Shown: piece by piece, positions 7,362-14,492 of the stretch
Numbering within the stretch: the first letter of the stretch is position 1
Layout of the letters: each line of letters opens with the position of its first letter
Assembly (NCBI GenBank): GCA_027067385.1
Contig: JAMOVV010000031.1
Coordinates: 1-56,790, forward strand
Direction of reading: 5' to 3'
Length of the DNA stretch: 56,790 nucleotides
Origin: Desulfarculaceae bacterium
GTDB lineage: Bacteria; Desulfobacterota; Desulfarculia; Desulfarculales; Desulfarculaceae
Made by a program: the position numbers and the translations under genes
The notes under the pieces: model-generated
Databases searched by the model: none
What the model saw: the letters and a program-made list of their open reading frames with translations, nothing else
Told to the model about the DNA's origin: nothing

Positions 7362-8651
7362 ATGAGTGATATCAAGGCGCAGTATCGCACGGTAATGGCC
7401 GATCATTTCCCGCCCGAGGTGAGCATCACCGTGGGCGACACCGTACTTCGCTATCGCAAGCGGACCTGGAAGCTGCCCGACGCCGACGGCGTGCTGATCG
7501 AAAAAGGGCTGCGCTACGGCGAAAACCCCGGCCAGGAAGCCGCCCTGTACGAGCTGGTGGACGGCGCCCTCACCGTGGGCGAGGTGGAGCTGATCCAGCC
7601 GGGACGCGGCCTGGTGAGCGCCCTGGACGAGAGCCAGATGCTGCAGGCCGGCAAGCACCCCGGCAAGACCAACCTCACCGACGTGGACAACGCCCTGCAC
7701 ATCCTGCGCTACCTCACCGGCCAGCCGGCCTGCGCCATCATGAAGCACAACAACCCCAGCGGGGTGGCCGTGGCCGGCGATATCGCCGACGCCTACCACC
7801 GCGCCTTCATGGCCGACCTCATCGCCGCCTTTGGCGGAGCGGCGGTGCTCAACCGGCCGGTGAACCGCTCGGCCGCCAAGATGATGAACGACCTCTACCT
7901 GGAAGTGGTGGCCGCGCCGGACTACGAAGAAGGCGCCCTGGATATCCTCCAGCAGCGCAAGAACCTGCGCATCCTCAAAATCCCGGCCATCGCCGAGCTG
8001 GACCAGTGGCGCGACCAGCGCTTCCTGGATATCAAGTGCCTCATGGACGGCGGCCTGGTGCTGCAAACCTCCAGCTTCAACCCCATCCGCACCCCGGCCG
8101 ACCTGCTGCCGGCCACCTGCGAACACCAGGGCCAGACCTACCAGCCGGCGCGCCAGCCCACCGAGCGCGAACTGGCCGACGTGGTCTTCGGCTGGGCGGT
8201 GGAACAAGGGGTCACCTCCAACAGCGTCATCTACGTTAAAGACGGCTGCACCGTGGGCATCGGCACCGGTGAGCAAGACCGGGTGGGCGTGGCCCGCATC
8301 GCCGTGGACAAGGCCTACCAAAAATATAAGAACCGCCTCACCTGGGAAAAATACGGCCTGAAATACGACCAGGCGGTGAGCCAGGTGGCCGACGGCTCGC
8401 GGCCGGCCGCGGAGCTGGAAAAAATCGAGGTGGCCGCCATGGAGGCCGGGGCCGGCCTCATCGGCTCGGTGATGATCTCCGACGCCTTCTTCCCCTTCCG
8501 CGACGGCGTGGACGTGGGTATCCGGCAAGGCGTCTCCTGCATCGCCCACCCCGGCGGCTCCCTGCGCGACTGGGAATCCATCGAAGCCTGTAACCAAGCC
8601 GACCCGCCCGTGGCCATGGTCTTCACCGGCCAACGCGCGTTCAAGCATTAA
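7362..8651 (+). CDS. purH: Single-domain AICAR transformylase (PurH formyltransferase part only)
   Basis: The protein transfers formyl from 10-formyl-THF to AICAR in purine synthesis. It matches only the AICAR transformylase domain. GLRYGENPGQEAALYEL near residue 50 is the normal start of this domain, and KHNNPSGVAV carries the catalytic Lys-His pair. The end has GVSCIAHPGGS and PVAMVFTGQRAFKH. The ~190-residue N-terminal IMP cyclohydrolase (MGS-like) domain of bifunctional PurH is missing, so the 429-aa size is short. IMP cyclohydrolase must be supplied by another gene. The ATG at 7362 has CGGAG 8 nt before it. It depends on the same formyl-THF pool as Fhs and FchA. Confidence 0.88.
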   Translation: MSDIKAQYRTVMADHFPPEVSITVGDTVLRYRKRTWKLPDADGVLIEKGLRYGENPGQEAALYELVDGALTVGEVELIQPGRGLVSALDESQMLQAGKHPGKTNLTDVDNALHILRYLTGQPACAIMKHNNPSGVAVAGDIADAYHRAFMADLIAAFGGAAVLNRPVNRSAAKMMNDLYLEVVAAPDYEEGALDILQQRKNLRILKIPAIAELDQWRDQRFLDIKCLMDGGLVLQTSSFNPIRTPADLLPATCEHQGQTYQPARQPTERELADVVFGWAVEQGVTSNSVIYVKDGCTVGIGTGEQDRVGVARIAVDKAYQKYKNRLTWEKYGLKYDQAVSQVADGSRPAAELEKIEVAAMEAGAGLIGSVMISDAFFPFRDGVDVGIRQGVSCIAHPGGSLRDWESIEACNQADPPVAMVFTGQRAFKH

Positions 8652-8660
8652 GAGGAAAAG

Positions 8661-8700
8661 TGGGGGAGACCCTTTTTGTTCACAAAAAGGGTCTCCCCCA
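8661..8700. terminator. Perfect 19-bp stem-loop after the transformylase gene
   Basis: Bases 8661-8679 pair perfectly with 8682-8700 around a 2-nt centre. The arms contain runs of T and A (CCCTTTTTG / CAAAAAGGG). It can act as a bidirectional terminator. The form, a GGGGGAGACCC arm followed by CACCCCCTCCCCCAAAAAACTTT, also looks like a dispersed intergenic repeat of Desulfobacterota, which I recall but could not check. Confidence 0.65.
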
Positions 8701-9051
8701 CACCCCCTCCCCCAAAAAACTTTAGCGGGACGGGCGAAATAGCAGTGGGCCGGCAGGCCCACAAGATTCCGCCCGTCCCTGGTTTTGGGGAAAGTCGGGG
8801 AACAGACAGCTTGGTCATGGAATATATATAATGGAATAGATGGCCGATAAGGATGAAGCCAGGTTGCCGGCCAGGGATCGAAGCCGGCCGGAGGCACGAA
8901 GGGGGACCTGCGGCCCAGATGGTTGGCCAGGCGTAGGACTTGGGTAGGATGGGGTTTATATGGTAATGAGAATACCTATTAGGTAATCAGGGGGGCCATA
9001 ATACTCTGGCAGCCGGTGGGGCAACGACCGCATCGGCGGGGAAGAAACGCA
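8701..9051. other. Long intergenic leader region with structured DNA
   Basis: No gene seen. It holds a nested inverted repeat (GGGACGGGCG near 8730 with CGCCCGTCCC near 8770, enclosing GTGGGCC-GGCA-GGCCCAC). It also has an isolated TATAAT (8827-8832) without a convincing -35, and GGCCGGC/GCCGGCC arms near 8870-8890. A Fur-like stretch lies at 8962-8980. Confidence 0.4.
8962..8980. promoter_or_regulatory. Fur-box-like sequence
   Basis: GGTAATGAGAATACCTATT matches 13 of 19 positions of the classical Fur consensus and lies 71 bp before the DUF533 gene. Weak evidence. Confidence 0.2.
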
Positions 9052-9816
9052 ATGGACGTCATGAAATTATTAGGTGGTCTTTTAGGTGGTGGGCTCGACG
9101 GCGGCGGGTTGTTCAAGGCCTCGTCTTCCGGCGGCGGCAGCCTGGCCGACGCCCTGGGCGGTATGCTTTCGGGCGGCTCCGGCAGCTCCGGCGGCGGACT
9201 GGCCGGCGCCCTGGGTGGCCTCTTGGGCGGCGGATCGGGCGGCGGTGGGGGCGACGTCATCACCAGTGCCCTGAGCAATCTCATGGGTGGCGGGCAGGGC
9301 CGCTCCGGCGGTTCGTCGCTGATGCCGCTGCTGAGCATGGCCCTGGCCGCGTTCATGGGCAACAAGGGCGATAGCCAGGCGACCGCCGGCGCCGGGGCCA
9401 GCCAGTTGTTCGACGCCATGGCTGACAAGCCGGCCGACCAAGACGCCGCCCTGGACCCCCGCCAGGCCGAGGACGACGCGGTGCTGTTGATCAAGGCCAT
9501 GATCGCCGCAGCCTATGCCGACGGCCGTCTGGACGAGGCCGAGCGCCAGGCCATCACCAGCCGCATGGAGTCGGTGGGCCTGGATGACGACGAGCGGGCC
9601 TTTATCGCCGAGGAGCTTTTGAGCCCGGCCAAGGTCGATGAGATTATCAGCGGGGTGAAGACCCGCCAGCAGGCCTGGCAGGTGTATGCCGTGTCCATCC
9701 TGGGCATCAACGTGGACACCTGGGAGGAGCGTAGTTACTTGCAGGAGTTGGCCCAGGGAATCGGTCTCAGCCCCGAGGACCGCACCGAGATCAAGCGGCA
9801 GTTGGGCCTGGCCTGA
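9052..9816 (+). CDS. DUF533 / TerB-like protein with Gly-Ser-rich N-terminus
   Basis: The 254-aa protein has two parts. Residues 1-~110 are dominated by Gly, Ser and Leu (LLGGLLGGGLDGGGLF, repeated GGSGSSGGG blocks). A hydrophobic stretch around MPLLSMALAAFMG follows. Residues ~150-254 form a TerB-like helical domain with acidic repeats (AAAYADGRLDEAERQAI, LSPAKVDEIISGVKTRQQAWQVYAVSILGINVDTWEER). This layout fits DUF533 (YebE-like) inner-membrane proteins of unknown function. The ATG at 9052 follows GGGGAAG. An upstream in-frame start at 9016 would add residues unlike the family. It is monocistronic, with a terminator right after it. Confidence 0.75.
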   Translation: MDVMKLLGGLLGGGLDGGGLFKASSSGGGSLADALGGMLSGGSGSSGGGLAGALGGLLGGGSGGGGGDVITSALSNLMGGGQGRSGGSSLMPLLSMALAAFMGNKGDSQATAGAGASQLFDAMADKPADQDAALDPRQAEDDAVLLIKAMIAAAYADGRLDEAERQAITSRMESVGLDDDERAFIAEELLSPAKVDEIISGVKTRQQAWQVYAVSILGINVDTWEERSYLQELAQGIGLSPEDRTEIKRQLGLA

Positions 9817-9839
9817 CCCGCGGGATTGTTTGCAGTACC

Positions 9840-9870
9840 ACCCGGGCCGTTTACGCGGTCCGGGTTTTTT
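9840..9870 (+). terminator. Intrinsic terminator after the DUF533 gene
   Basis: ACCCGGGCCG (9840-9849) pairs with CGGTCCGGGT (9856-9865), with one G-T pair, followed by a run of T to 9870. It overlaps the stop codon of the opposing lipoprotein gene. Confidence 0.85.
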
Positions 9871-10483
9871 ATGGGGCCGGCCGCCAGTCGCCCGGCTGGC
9901 CGGCGGCCGGCGGCTCAAAGGGCCGCAGCTCGATGGCCTGGTCCGGGGCCAAGTCCAGCCGTAGCTCGCGGACCCAGGAAGCCAGGGTGACCCGGCTGCT
10001 GTGGGGCACGCTGTCGGGCACCAGGATGGCCCGGTCGCCGTGGCGGGTGGGCACCACCACCCAGCGCTCGACGCGCTCGCGCCAGAAGCGCTCTACGGTG
10101 CAGGCCAACCTCAGGTGGAGCTTGAGCTCGCCGGGCGGGGCCAAAAAGCGCCGGGAGGCGTCCACGCTAAGCCCGGCCAGCAGCCCGCCGTGCTTATCGG
10201 CCCGGGGCAGGGCCAGGCGTCCCTGCTTGGGGTCCACGATCCAGGCCTGCAGGGTCCAGTAGGGACCATTGTAGCCGGTGGGCCAGGAGTTGAAGACCGA
10301 CATCTCCAGGGGACGGGCCAGAGCGGCGTCCAGGTCCTGGGGGGCCACGCCGGCCTGGAAGTGTACGGTGATCACCGCGGGATGGGGGCCCACCTTGGCG
10401 GTGCGCCAGCCGCAGGCCGGCAGGACCAGGAACAGGGCCAGGACCAGCCAAGCGCCGCGGGTGGTCGGGGTGGATTTGATCAT
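9869..10483 (-). CDS. Predicted lipoprotein of unknown function
   Basis: The 204-aa protein starts with basic residues and a hydrophobic run ending in LPAC (Cys24), a clear lipobox, so it should be exported and lipid-anchored. The mature part has no family I recognise. It contains many Trp and Arg residues (SWPTGYNGPYWTLQAWIVDP, VERFWRERVERWVVVPTR) and looks beta-rich. Its ATG at 10483 lies one base after the stop of the upstream GGQ-protein gene, so the two are translationally close and co-transcribed. It converges with the DUF533 gene at its 3' end. Confidence 0.65.
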   Translation of the reverse strand: MIKSTPTTRGAWLVLALFLVLPACGWRTAKVGPHPAVITVHFQAGVAPQDLDAALARPLEMSVFNSWPTGYNGPYWTLQAWIVDPKQGRLALPRADKHGGLLAGLSVDASRRFLAPPGELKLHLRLACTVERFWRERVERWVVVPTRHGDRAILVPDSVPHSSRVTLASWVRELRLDLAPDQAIELRPFEPPAAGQPGDWRPAP

Positions 10484-10484
10484 G

Positions 10485-10841
10485 CTACCAATCCTCTCGC
10501 GCCGGCCGGCGGCGGGTGTGCTTGAGGGCCGAGCGGCGTCGCTTGTTTTCCAGCCGGCGGCGGCGGGCGGCCCGGCTGGGCCGGGTGGGCCGCCGGGGTT
10601 TTACCGGGCGGCTGGCGTCGGCCAGGCGGCGCACCAGCCGCTTGAGGGCCACCGACTTGTTTTGCGCCCGGCTGCGGCGTTCGGTGGCGGTGACGCTCAC
10701 CCCGGTGGGCAGGTGGGTGAGGTGCACCCCGGTGGCCACCTTGTTGCGATGCTGGCCGCCGGGCCCCGAGGCCCGGAAGTAGCGCCAGCTCAGTTGGTTT
10801 TCCGGGGGCGTGGGAAAGGCGTCCATGGCCCTGGCTCGCAT
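10485..10841 (-). CDS. arfB: Small GGQ-domain protein, ArfB/YaeJ-like peptidyl-tRNA hydrolase
   Basis: The 118-aa protein carries the release-factor catalytic motif in the form SGPGGQHRNKVATGVHLTHLPTG and an Arg/Lys-rich tail (RRPTRPSRAARRRRLENKRRR). That architecture fits ArfB-type rescue factors, which hydrolyse peptidyl-tRNA on stalled ribosomes and use the basic tail to probe the mRNA channel. The domain that reads stop codons in RF1/RF2 is absent. PrfH-like or other small GGQ proteins remain possible, so the symbol is provisional. ATGs at 10841 and 10826 are both usable. It is followed directly by the lipoprotein gene. Confidence 0.7.
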   Translation of the reverse strand: MRARAMDAFPTPPENQLSWRYFRASGPGGQHRNKVATGVHLTHLPTGVSVTATERRSRAQNKSVALKRLVRRLADASRPVKPRRPTRPSRAARRRRLENKRRRSALKHTRRRPAREDW

Positions 10842-10868
10842 TGCTTTTAGTTGTCCCGCTCCGGCGGC

Positions 10869-11672
10869 TCAGGCCGGCGGTGTCCGGTTGTCGCGTTCGA
10901 TGTAGGCGTAGGCGCTGTGGTTGTGGATGGACTCGAAGTTTTCGCTGTCCACCGCGAACCAGGTGATGTTGGGGTCGTCGGCCAGCTTGCGGCTCACCTC
11001 GCGCACCACGTCTTCCACGAACATGGGGTTGGCGTAGGCGTTTTCGGTCACGAATTTTTCGTCGCCGCGTTTGAGCAGGCTGTAGACCTCGCCGCTGGCC
11101 GACTGCTCCACGATGTGGATCAGGTCCTCGATCCAGATGAAGCGTTTGAAACGCACCGCCAGGCGCACGATGCCGCGCTGGTTGTGGGCCCCGCCGTCGC
11201 TGATCTCCTTGGAGCAGGGGCACAGGGTGGTGACCGGCACCCGAATCTGCACCACCAGGTCGTAGCCGTCGCCGTTGAGGCTGCCCCGGAAGGCGACCTG
11301 GTACTCCATGAGCCCCTCGGCCCCGCTCACCGGCGCGGCCTTGTTGATGAAGTAGGGGAACTCCACCTCCATGTGGGCGCTCTCGGCGTCTAAGCGCTTT
11401 TTCATCTCCTCGAGGATGTCGGCCAGGTTGCGGATGTTGATATTGTTGGAGTATTCGCTGAGCAGCTCGATAAAGCGGCTCATGTGAGTGCCCTTGTACT
11501 GGTGGGGCAGGTTGACGTACATGTTGATGGAGGCCACGGTCTGCTGGTTGCCGTTGGCCCGGTCCAGCACGGTGATGGGATAGCGGATGTTCTTCACCCC
11601 CACCTTGTCCACCGGGATATTGCGGTGGTCGGCTTGGTTCTGCACGTCGCTTATATTTTTATAGTCAACCAT
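10869..11672 (-). CDS. folE2: GTP cyclohydrolase IB, FolE2
   Basis: FolE2 converts GTP to 7,8-dihydroneopterin triphosphate, the first step of tetrahydrofolate synthesis, using a metal other than obligate zinc. The 267-aa protein begins ISDVQNQADHRNIPVDKVGVKNIRYPI, the standard start of the family. It has the active-site Cys region TTLCPCSKEISDGGAHNQRG and ends with NFESIHNHSAYAYIER. The ATG at 11672 is chosen because a strong promoter sits only 10 nt upstream. No ribosome-binding site is visible, consistent with a near-leaderless mRNA. It supplies the cofactor for the C1 enzymes encoded on either side. Confidence 0.93.
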   Translation of the reverse strand: MVDYKNISDVQNQADHRNIPVDKVGVKNIRYPITVLDRANGNQQTVASINMYVNLPHQYKGTHMSRFIELLSEYSNNINIRNLADILEEMKKRLDAESAHMEVEFPYFINKAAPVSGAEGLMEYQVAFRGSLNGDGYDLVVQIRVPVTTLCPCSKEISDGGAHNQRGIVRLAVRFKRFIWIEDLIHIVEQSASGEVYSLLKRGDEKFVTENAYANPMFVEDVVREVSRKLADDPNITWFAVDSENFESIHNHSAYAYIERDNRTPPA

Positions 11673-11682
11673 GGCGACGGGT

Positions 11683-11711
11683 ATTTTATGCGCTGGGGGG
11701 CCGGCGGTCAA
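11683..11711 (-). promoter_or_regulatory. folE2 promoter with almost no leader
   Basis: TTGACC (11711-11706), 17 nt, TAAAAT (11688-11683). The predicted start near 11676 gives a 5' UTR of about 4 nt before the ATG at 11672. Confidence 0.65.
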
Positions 11712-11740
11712 TCGCAAAGCGAGCCGGCGGCGGTATACAA

Positions 11741-11783
11741 CACGGCGGGACCGGGAGGGGTGAACCTCCCGCGTCCCGCCGTG
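11741..11783 (-). terminator. Long hairpin between nfnB and folE2
   Basis: CACGGCGGGAC (11741-11751) pairs with GTCCCGCCGTG (11773-11783), and GGGAGG with CCTCCC inside. On the minus strand it is followed only by TTGT, so termination may be partial. It separates nfnAB from the folE2 promoter. Confidence 0.5.
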
Positions 11784-11828
11784 GGTATAGCCGGCGCGCC
11801 GGCCGGGGCGCCGGCGCGCTTGGGGTTC

Positions 11829-13244
11829 TTACCAGCCCCAGGTGAGGTACTGGTGGATGGAGTTGGCCGCCTGGCGGCCGGCGCCGGCGGCCAGGATGAC
11901 CGTGGCCGCGCCGGTGACGATATCGCCGCCGGCCCACACCCCGGGCTTCTTGGTCTTGCCGGCCTCGTCGGCCACGATGTAGCCCCACTGGTTGGTCTCC
12001 AGCCCCTGGGTGGTGCTGGTGACCAGGGGGTTGGCCGCCGCGCCCACCGCGATGATGGCCATGTCACATTCCATGGTCTTGGTGCTGCCCTTAATGGGCA
12101 CCGGGCGGCGGCGACCGCTTTCGTCGGGCTCGCCCAGCTCCATCTCCTGGACCTCCACCCCGGTGAGGAATCCCTTGTCGTCCTCGAAAAAGCGCAGGGG
12201 GCTGTGCAGGAAGAAGAACTCGATGCCCTCTTCCTCGGCGTGGTGAATCTCCTCGGCGCGGGCCGGCAGTTCGGACCGGCTGCGGCGGTAGATGCACTTG
12301 ACCTCGTCGGCCCCCATGCGCATGGCGGTGCGCAGGGAGTCCATGGCCACGTTGCCGCCGCCGAAGACCACCACCTTCTTGCCCTTGACCAGGGGGGTGT
12401 CGTACTCGGGGAAGAGGTAGGCCTTCATCAGGTTGGAGCGGGTGAGGTACTCATTGGCGCTGTAGACGCCGATGGCGTTTTCGCCGGGCACCCCCAGGAA
12501 GCGGGGCAGGCCGGCGCCCACCCCGATGTACACCGCGTCAAAGCCCTGCTCCTGCAGCAGCTCGTCCACCGTGATCATGCGGCCCACCACCACGTTGCAC
12601 TCGACCTTTACGCCGAGCTGGGAGAGAAAGGCCACCTCGTGGGCCACGATCTCCTTGGGCAGGCGGAACTCCGGGATGCCGTAGACCAGGACGCCGCCGG
12701 GCTTGTGGAAGGCCTCGAACATGGTTACGTCGTGGCCCTTGAGGATGAGGTCGCCGGCCACGGTGAGTCCGCCGGGGCCGGTGCCCACCACCGCCACCTT
12801 TTTGCCGGTCTTTTCCGGGATGGGCGGCAGGGAGATATCGCTCTGGGCGCGGGCCCAGTCGGCCACGAAACGCTCCAGGTAGCCGATGGCCACCGGGTCG
12901 TCTTTTTTGCCCACGATGCACTTGCCCTCGCACTGGTTCTCCTGGGGGCAGACGCGGCCGCACACGGCCGGGAAGGAGTTCTTGGTCCACAGGGCCAGGA
13001 TGGCCTTTTCGAAATTACCGTCCCGGATGTGACCGATGAACTCGGGGATGGGCACTTCCACCGGGCAGCCGGTTACGCAGGCCGGCTTTTTGCACTGCAG
13101 GCAGCGGCCGGCCTCCCGCTGGGCCATCTCCGGGGTGAGGCCCAGGGGCACCTCTTCAAAATTACGACGACGCACCTCCGGCGCCTGTTCGGGCATCTTG
13201 GTGCGGGGAATTTTTTCCTTCTTGGCTTTCTTTGCTTCGGCCAT
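11829..13244 (-). CDS. nfnB: NfnB, large subunit of the electron-bifurcating ferredoxin:NADP oxidoreductase
   Basis: NfnAB reversibly couples NADPH oxidation to reduction of ferredoxin and NAD. The 471-aa subunit belongs to the GltD/NfnB family. N-terminal cysteines (RCLQCKKPACVTGCPVEV near 48-62 and CGRVCPQENQCEGKC near 95-110) bind two [4Fe-4S] clusters. The FAD site follows at VAVVGTGPGGLTVAGDL (about 150), then the NADPH site at VVVFGGGNVAMDSLRTA (about 290), and a C-terminal FAD loop GVWAGGDIVTGAATVILAAGAG. The ATG follows GGGAG. nfnA lies 37 bp upstream, which separates this from a glutamate synthase small subunit. Confidence 0.9.
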   Translation of the reverse strand: MAEAKKAKKEKIPRTKMPEQAPEVRRRNFEEVPLGLTPEMAQREAGRCLQCKKPACVTGCPVEVPIPEFIGHIRDGNFEKAILALWTKNSFPAVCGRVCPQENQCEGKCIVGKKDDPVAIGYLERFVADWARAQSDISLPPIPEKTGKKVAVVGTGPGGLTVAGDLILKGHDVTMFEAFHKPGGVLVYGIPEFRLPKEIVAHEVAFLSQLGVKVECNVVVGRMITVDELLQEQGFDAVYIGVGAGLPRFLGVPGENAIGVYSANEYLTRSNLMKAYLFPEYDTPLVKGKKVVVFGGGNVAMDSLRTAMRMGADEVKCIYRRSRSELPARAEEIHHAEEEGIEFFFLHSPLRFFEDDKGFLTGVEVQEMELGEPDESGRRRPVPIKGSTKTMECDMAIIAVGAAANPLVTSTTQGLETNQWGYIVADEAGKTKKPGVWAGGDIVTGAATVILAAGAGRQAANSIHQYLTWGW

Positions 13245-13281
13245 GGTTTTTCTCCCGGGTCTGAAAAGCTAAGCCTGGGGC

Positions 13282-14127
13282 CTAGGCCTCGCAGGAACAC
13301 TTATGTTGAAAGAGGTCCATGGCCTCCTTCTCTTGGGGGATGTAGGCGGTGAGGCGCCGCGAGAGCTCCTCGAAGTCCACTTGGTGGGCGTCGAACTCCG
13401 GACCGTCGACACAGGCGAACTTGGTTTGGCCGCCCACGCTCACCCGGCAACAACCGCACATGCCGGTGCCGTCGACCATGATGGCGTTGAGGCTCGCCAT
13501 GGTGGGCACCTTGAACTCCTCGGTGACCTTGGCGCAGAACTTCATCATGGGCACCGGTCCGATGCACACCGCCTCTTTTACCTCGTCGCCGAGCTTTTGG
13601 AGCTGCTCGCGCAGCACGTCGGTGACAAAGCCGTGGTGGCCGTAGGAGCCGTCGTCGGTACAGACCAGCAGCTCGTCGCTGGCCTTGGCCATCTTGTCCT
13701 CCATGATCAGCAGCTCCTGGTTGCGGGCGCCGATGATGGCGATGACCTTGTTGCCGGCCTGTTTGAAGCCGCGGGTGATGGGATGCAGCACCGCCACCCC
13801 GGTGCCGCCGCCCACGCAGATGATGGTGCCCTTTTTCTCGATGGGGGTGGGCCGGCCCAGCGGTCCGGCGATATCCATGATGGTATCGCCCGCACCCAGG
13901 CGGGCCATCATGGCCGTGGTCTTGCCGACCACCTGGTAGATGATGGTGATGGTTCCCCGCTCGGGGTCGGTGTCGGCCATGGTCAGCGGGATGCGCTCGC
14001 CGGTCTCGTTCACCCGCAGGATGATGAACTGCCCCGGCCGGGCCTTGGCCGCGATCTTGGGAGCCATGATATCATTGGCCACCACCGTGCCCTGGGCCAA
14101 CTCTTGCCTGGCGATTATTTCAAACAT
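13282..14127 (-). CDS. nfnA: NfnA, small subunit of the electron-bifurcating ferredoxin:NADP oxidoreductase
   Basis: The 281-aa protein is a ferredoxin-NADP reductase-type flavoprotein with an added [2Fe-2S] site. It reacts with NAD(H) and passes electrons to NfnB. Features are the FAD-binding strand RPGQFIILRVNETGERIPLTMAD, the nucleotide site GTIICVGGGTGVAVLHPITRG, and the C-terminal cluster region DGTGMCGCCRVSVGGQTKFACVDGPEF (C-x-x-C-C...C). Length and order fit Nfn/SudB proteins. The start at 14127 has GGAGG 5 nt upstream. The same fold occurs in dihydroorotate dehydrogenase PyrK, but the adjacent nfnB decides the call. Confidence 0.9.
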   Translation of the reverse strand: MFEIIARQELAQGTVVANDIMAPKIAAKARPGQFIILRVNETGERIPLTMADTDPERGTITIIYQVVGKTTAMMARLGAGDTIMDIAGPLGRPTPIEKKGTIICVGGGTGVAVLHPITRGFKQAGNKVIAIIGARNQELLIMEDKMAKASDELLVCTDDGSYGHHGFVTDVLREQLQKLGDEVKEAVCIGPVPMMKFCAKVTEEFKVPTMASLNAIMVDGTGMCGCCRVSVGGQTKFACVDGPEFDAHQVDFEELSRRLTAYIPQEKEAMDLFQHKCSCEA

Positions 14128-14492
14128 GATACCTCCACCCAGAAGAGTGGGACCCCTCAGGCGGGCTCATCAGCCGCGTCCCGGGTCGTCCACATTGGAA
14201 ATCCCTGTTCTAGAAAGTGGTATAGATACCATAGCATACTGCGATTTCCAAGCATAAAAAAAGCAAAAAATGCACAATTACAGCAAGTTGTGCAATTCGG
14301 CCCTCAAACCTTGTGCGTCATTTCTCTTGACGAAGGGTAGTTAATTGTGCTACCTGCCGAGCGATAACTCTTTTTAGGTTGTTTTAGAGCGGGCCCGTCA
14401 GGCGCCACCCCGGCCACCTTTTTTCCAGGCCCGGGGTTGGGCGGCAATCGGTAACCCGAGCAAGAACCAAACGGACTGAAGGAGGATAATCT
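14128..14492. promoter_or_regulatory. Divergent control region of nfnA and fhs
   Basis: This 365-bp, locally AT-rich region carries two nearly concentric inverted repeats. TTGGAAATC (14195-14203) pairs with GATTTCCAA (14243-14251), and inside lies TGGTATAGATACCA (14218-14231). A separate TGCACAA/TTGTGCA repeat spans 14271-14294. A weak minus-strand promoter (TTGGAA, 17 nt, TATCTA) overlaps the inner palindrome. For fhs, TTGACG occurs near 14329 without a good -10. The fhs ribosome site GGAGG is at 14481-14485. Confidence 0.45.

Noticed and set aside
7305-8897. A 530-codon frame antisense to the AICAR transformylase gene
   Set aside because: Shadow frame; the conserved transformylase motifs are all on the plus strand.
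11829-13244. Glutamate synthase small subunit (GltD)
   Set aside because: The neighbouring NfnA subunit and absence of a GltB large subunit favour NfnB.
11484-13352. A 622-codon plus-strand frame across folE2 and nfnB
   Set aside because: It runs antisense to two certain genes and shows only GC-shadow composition.
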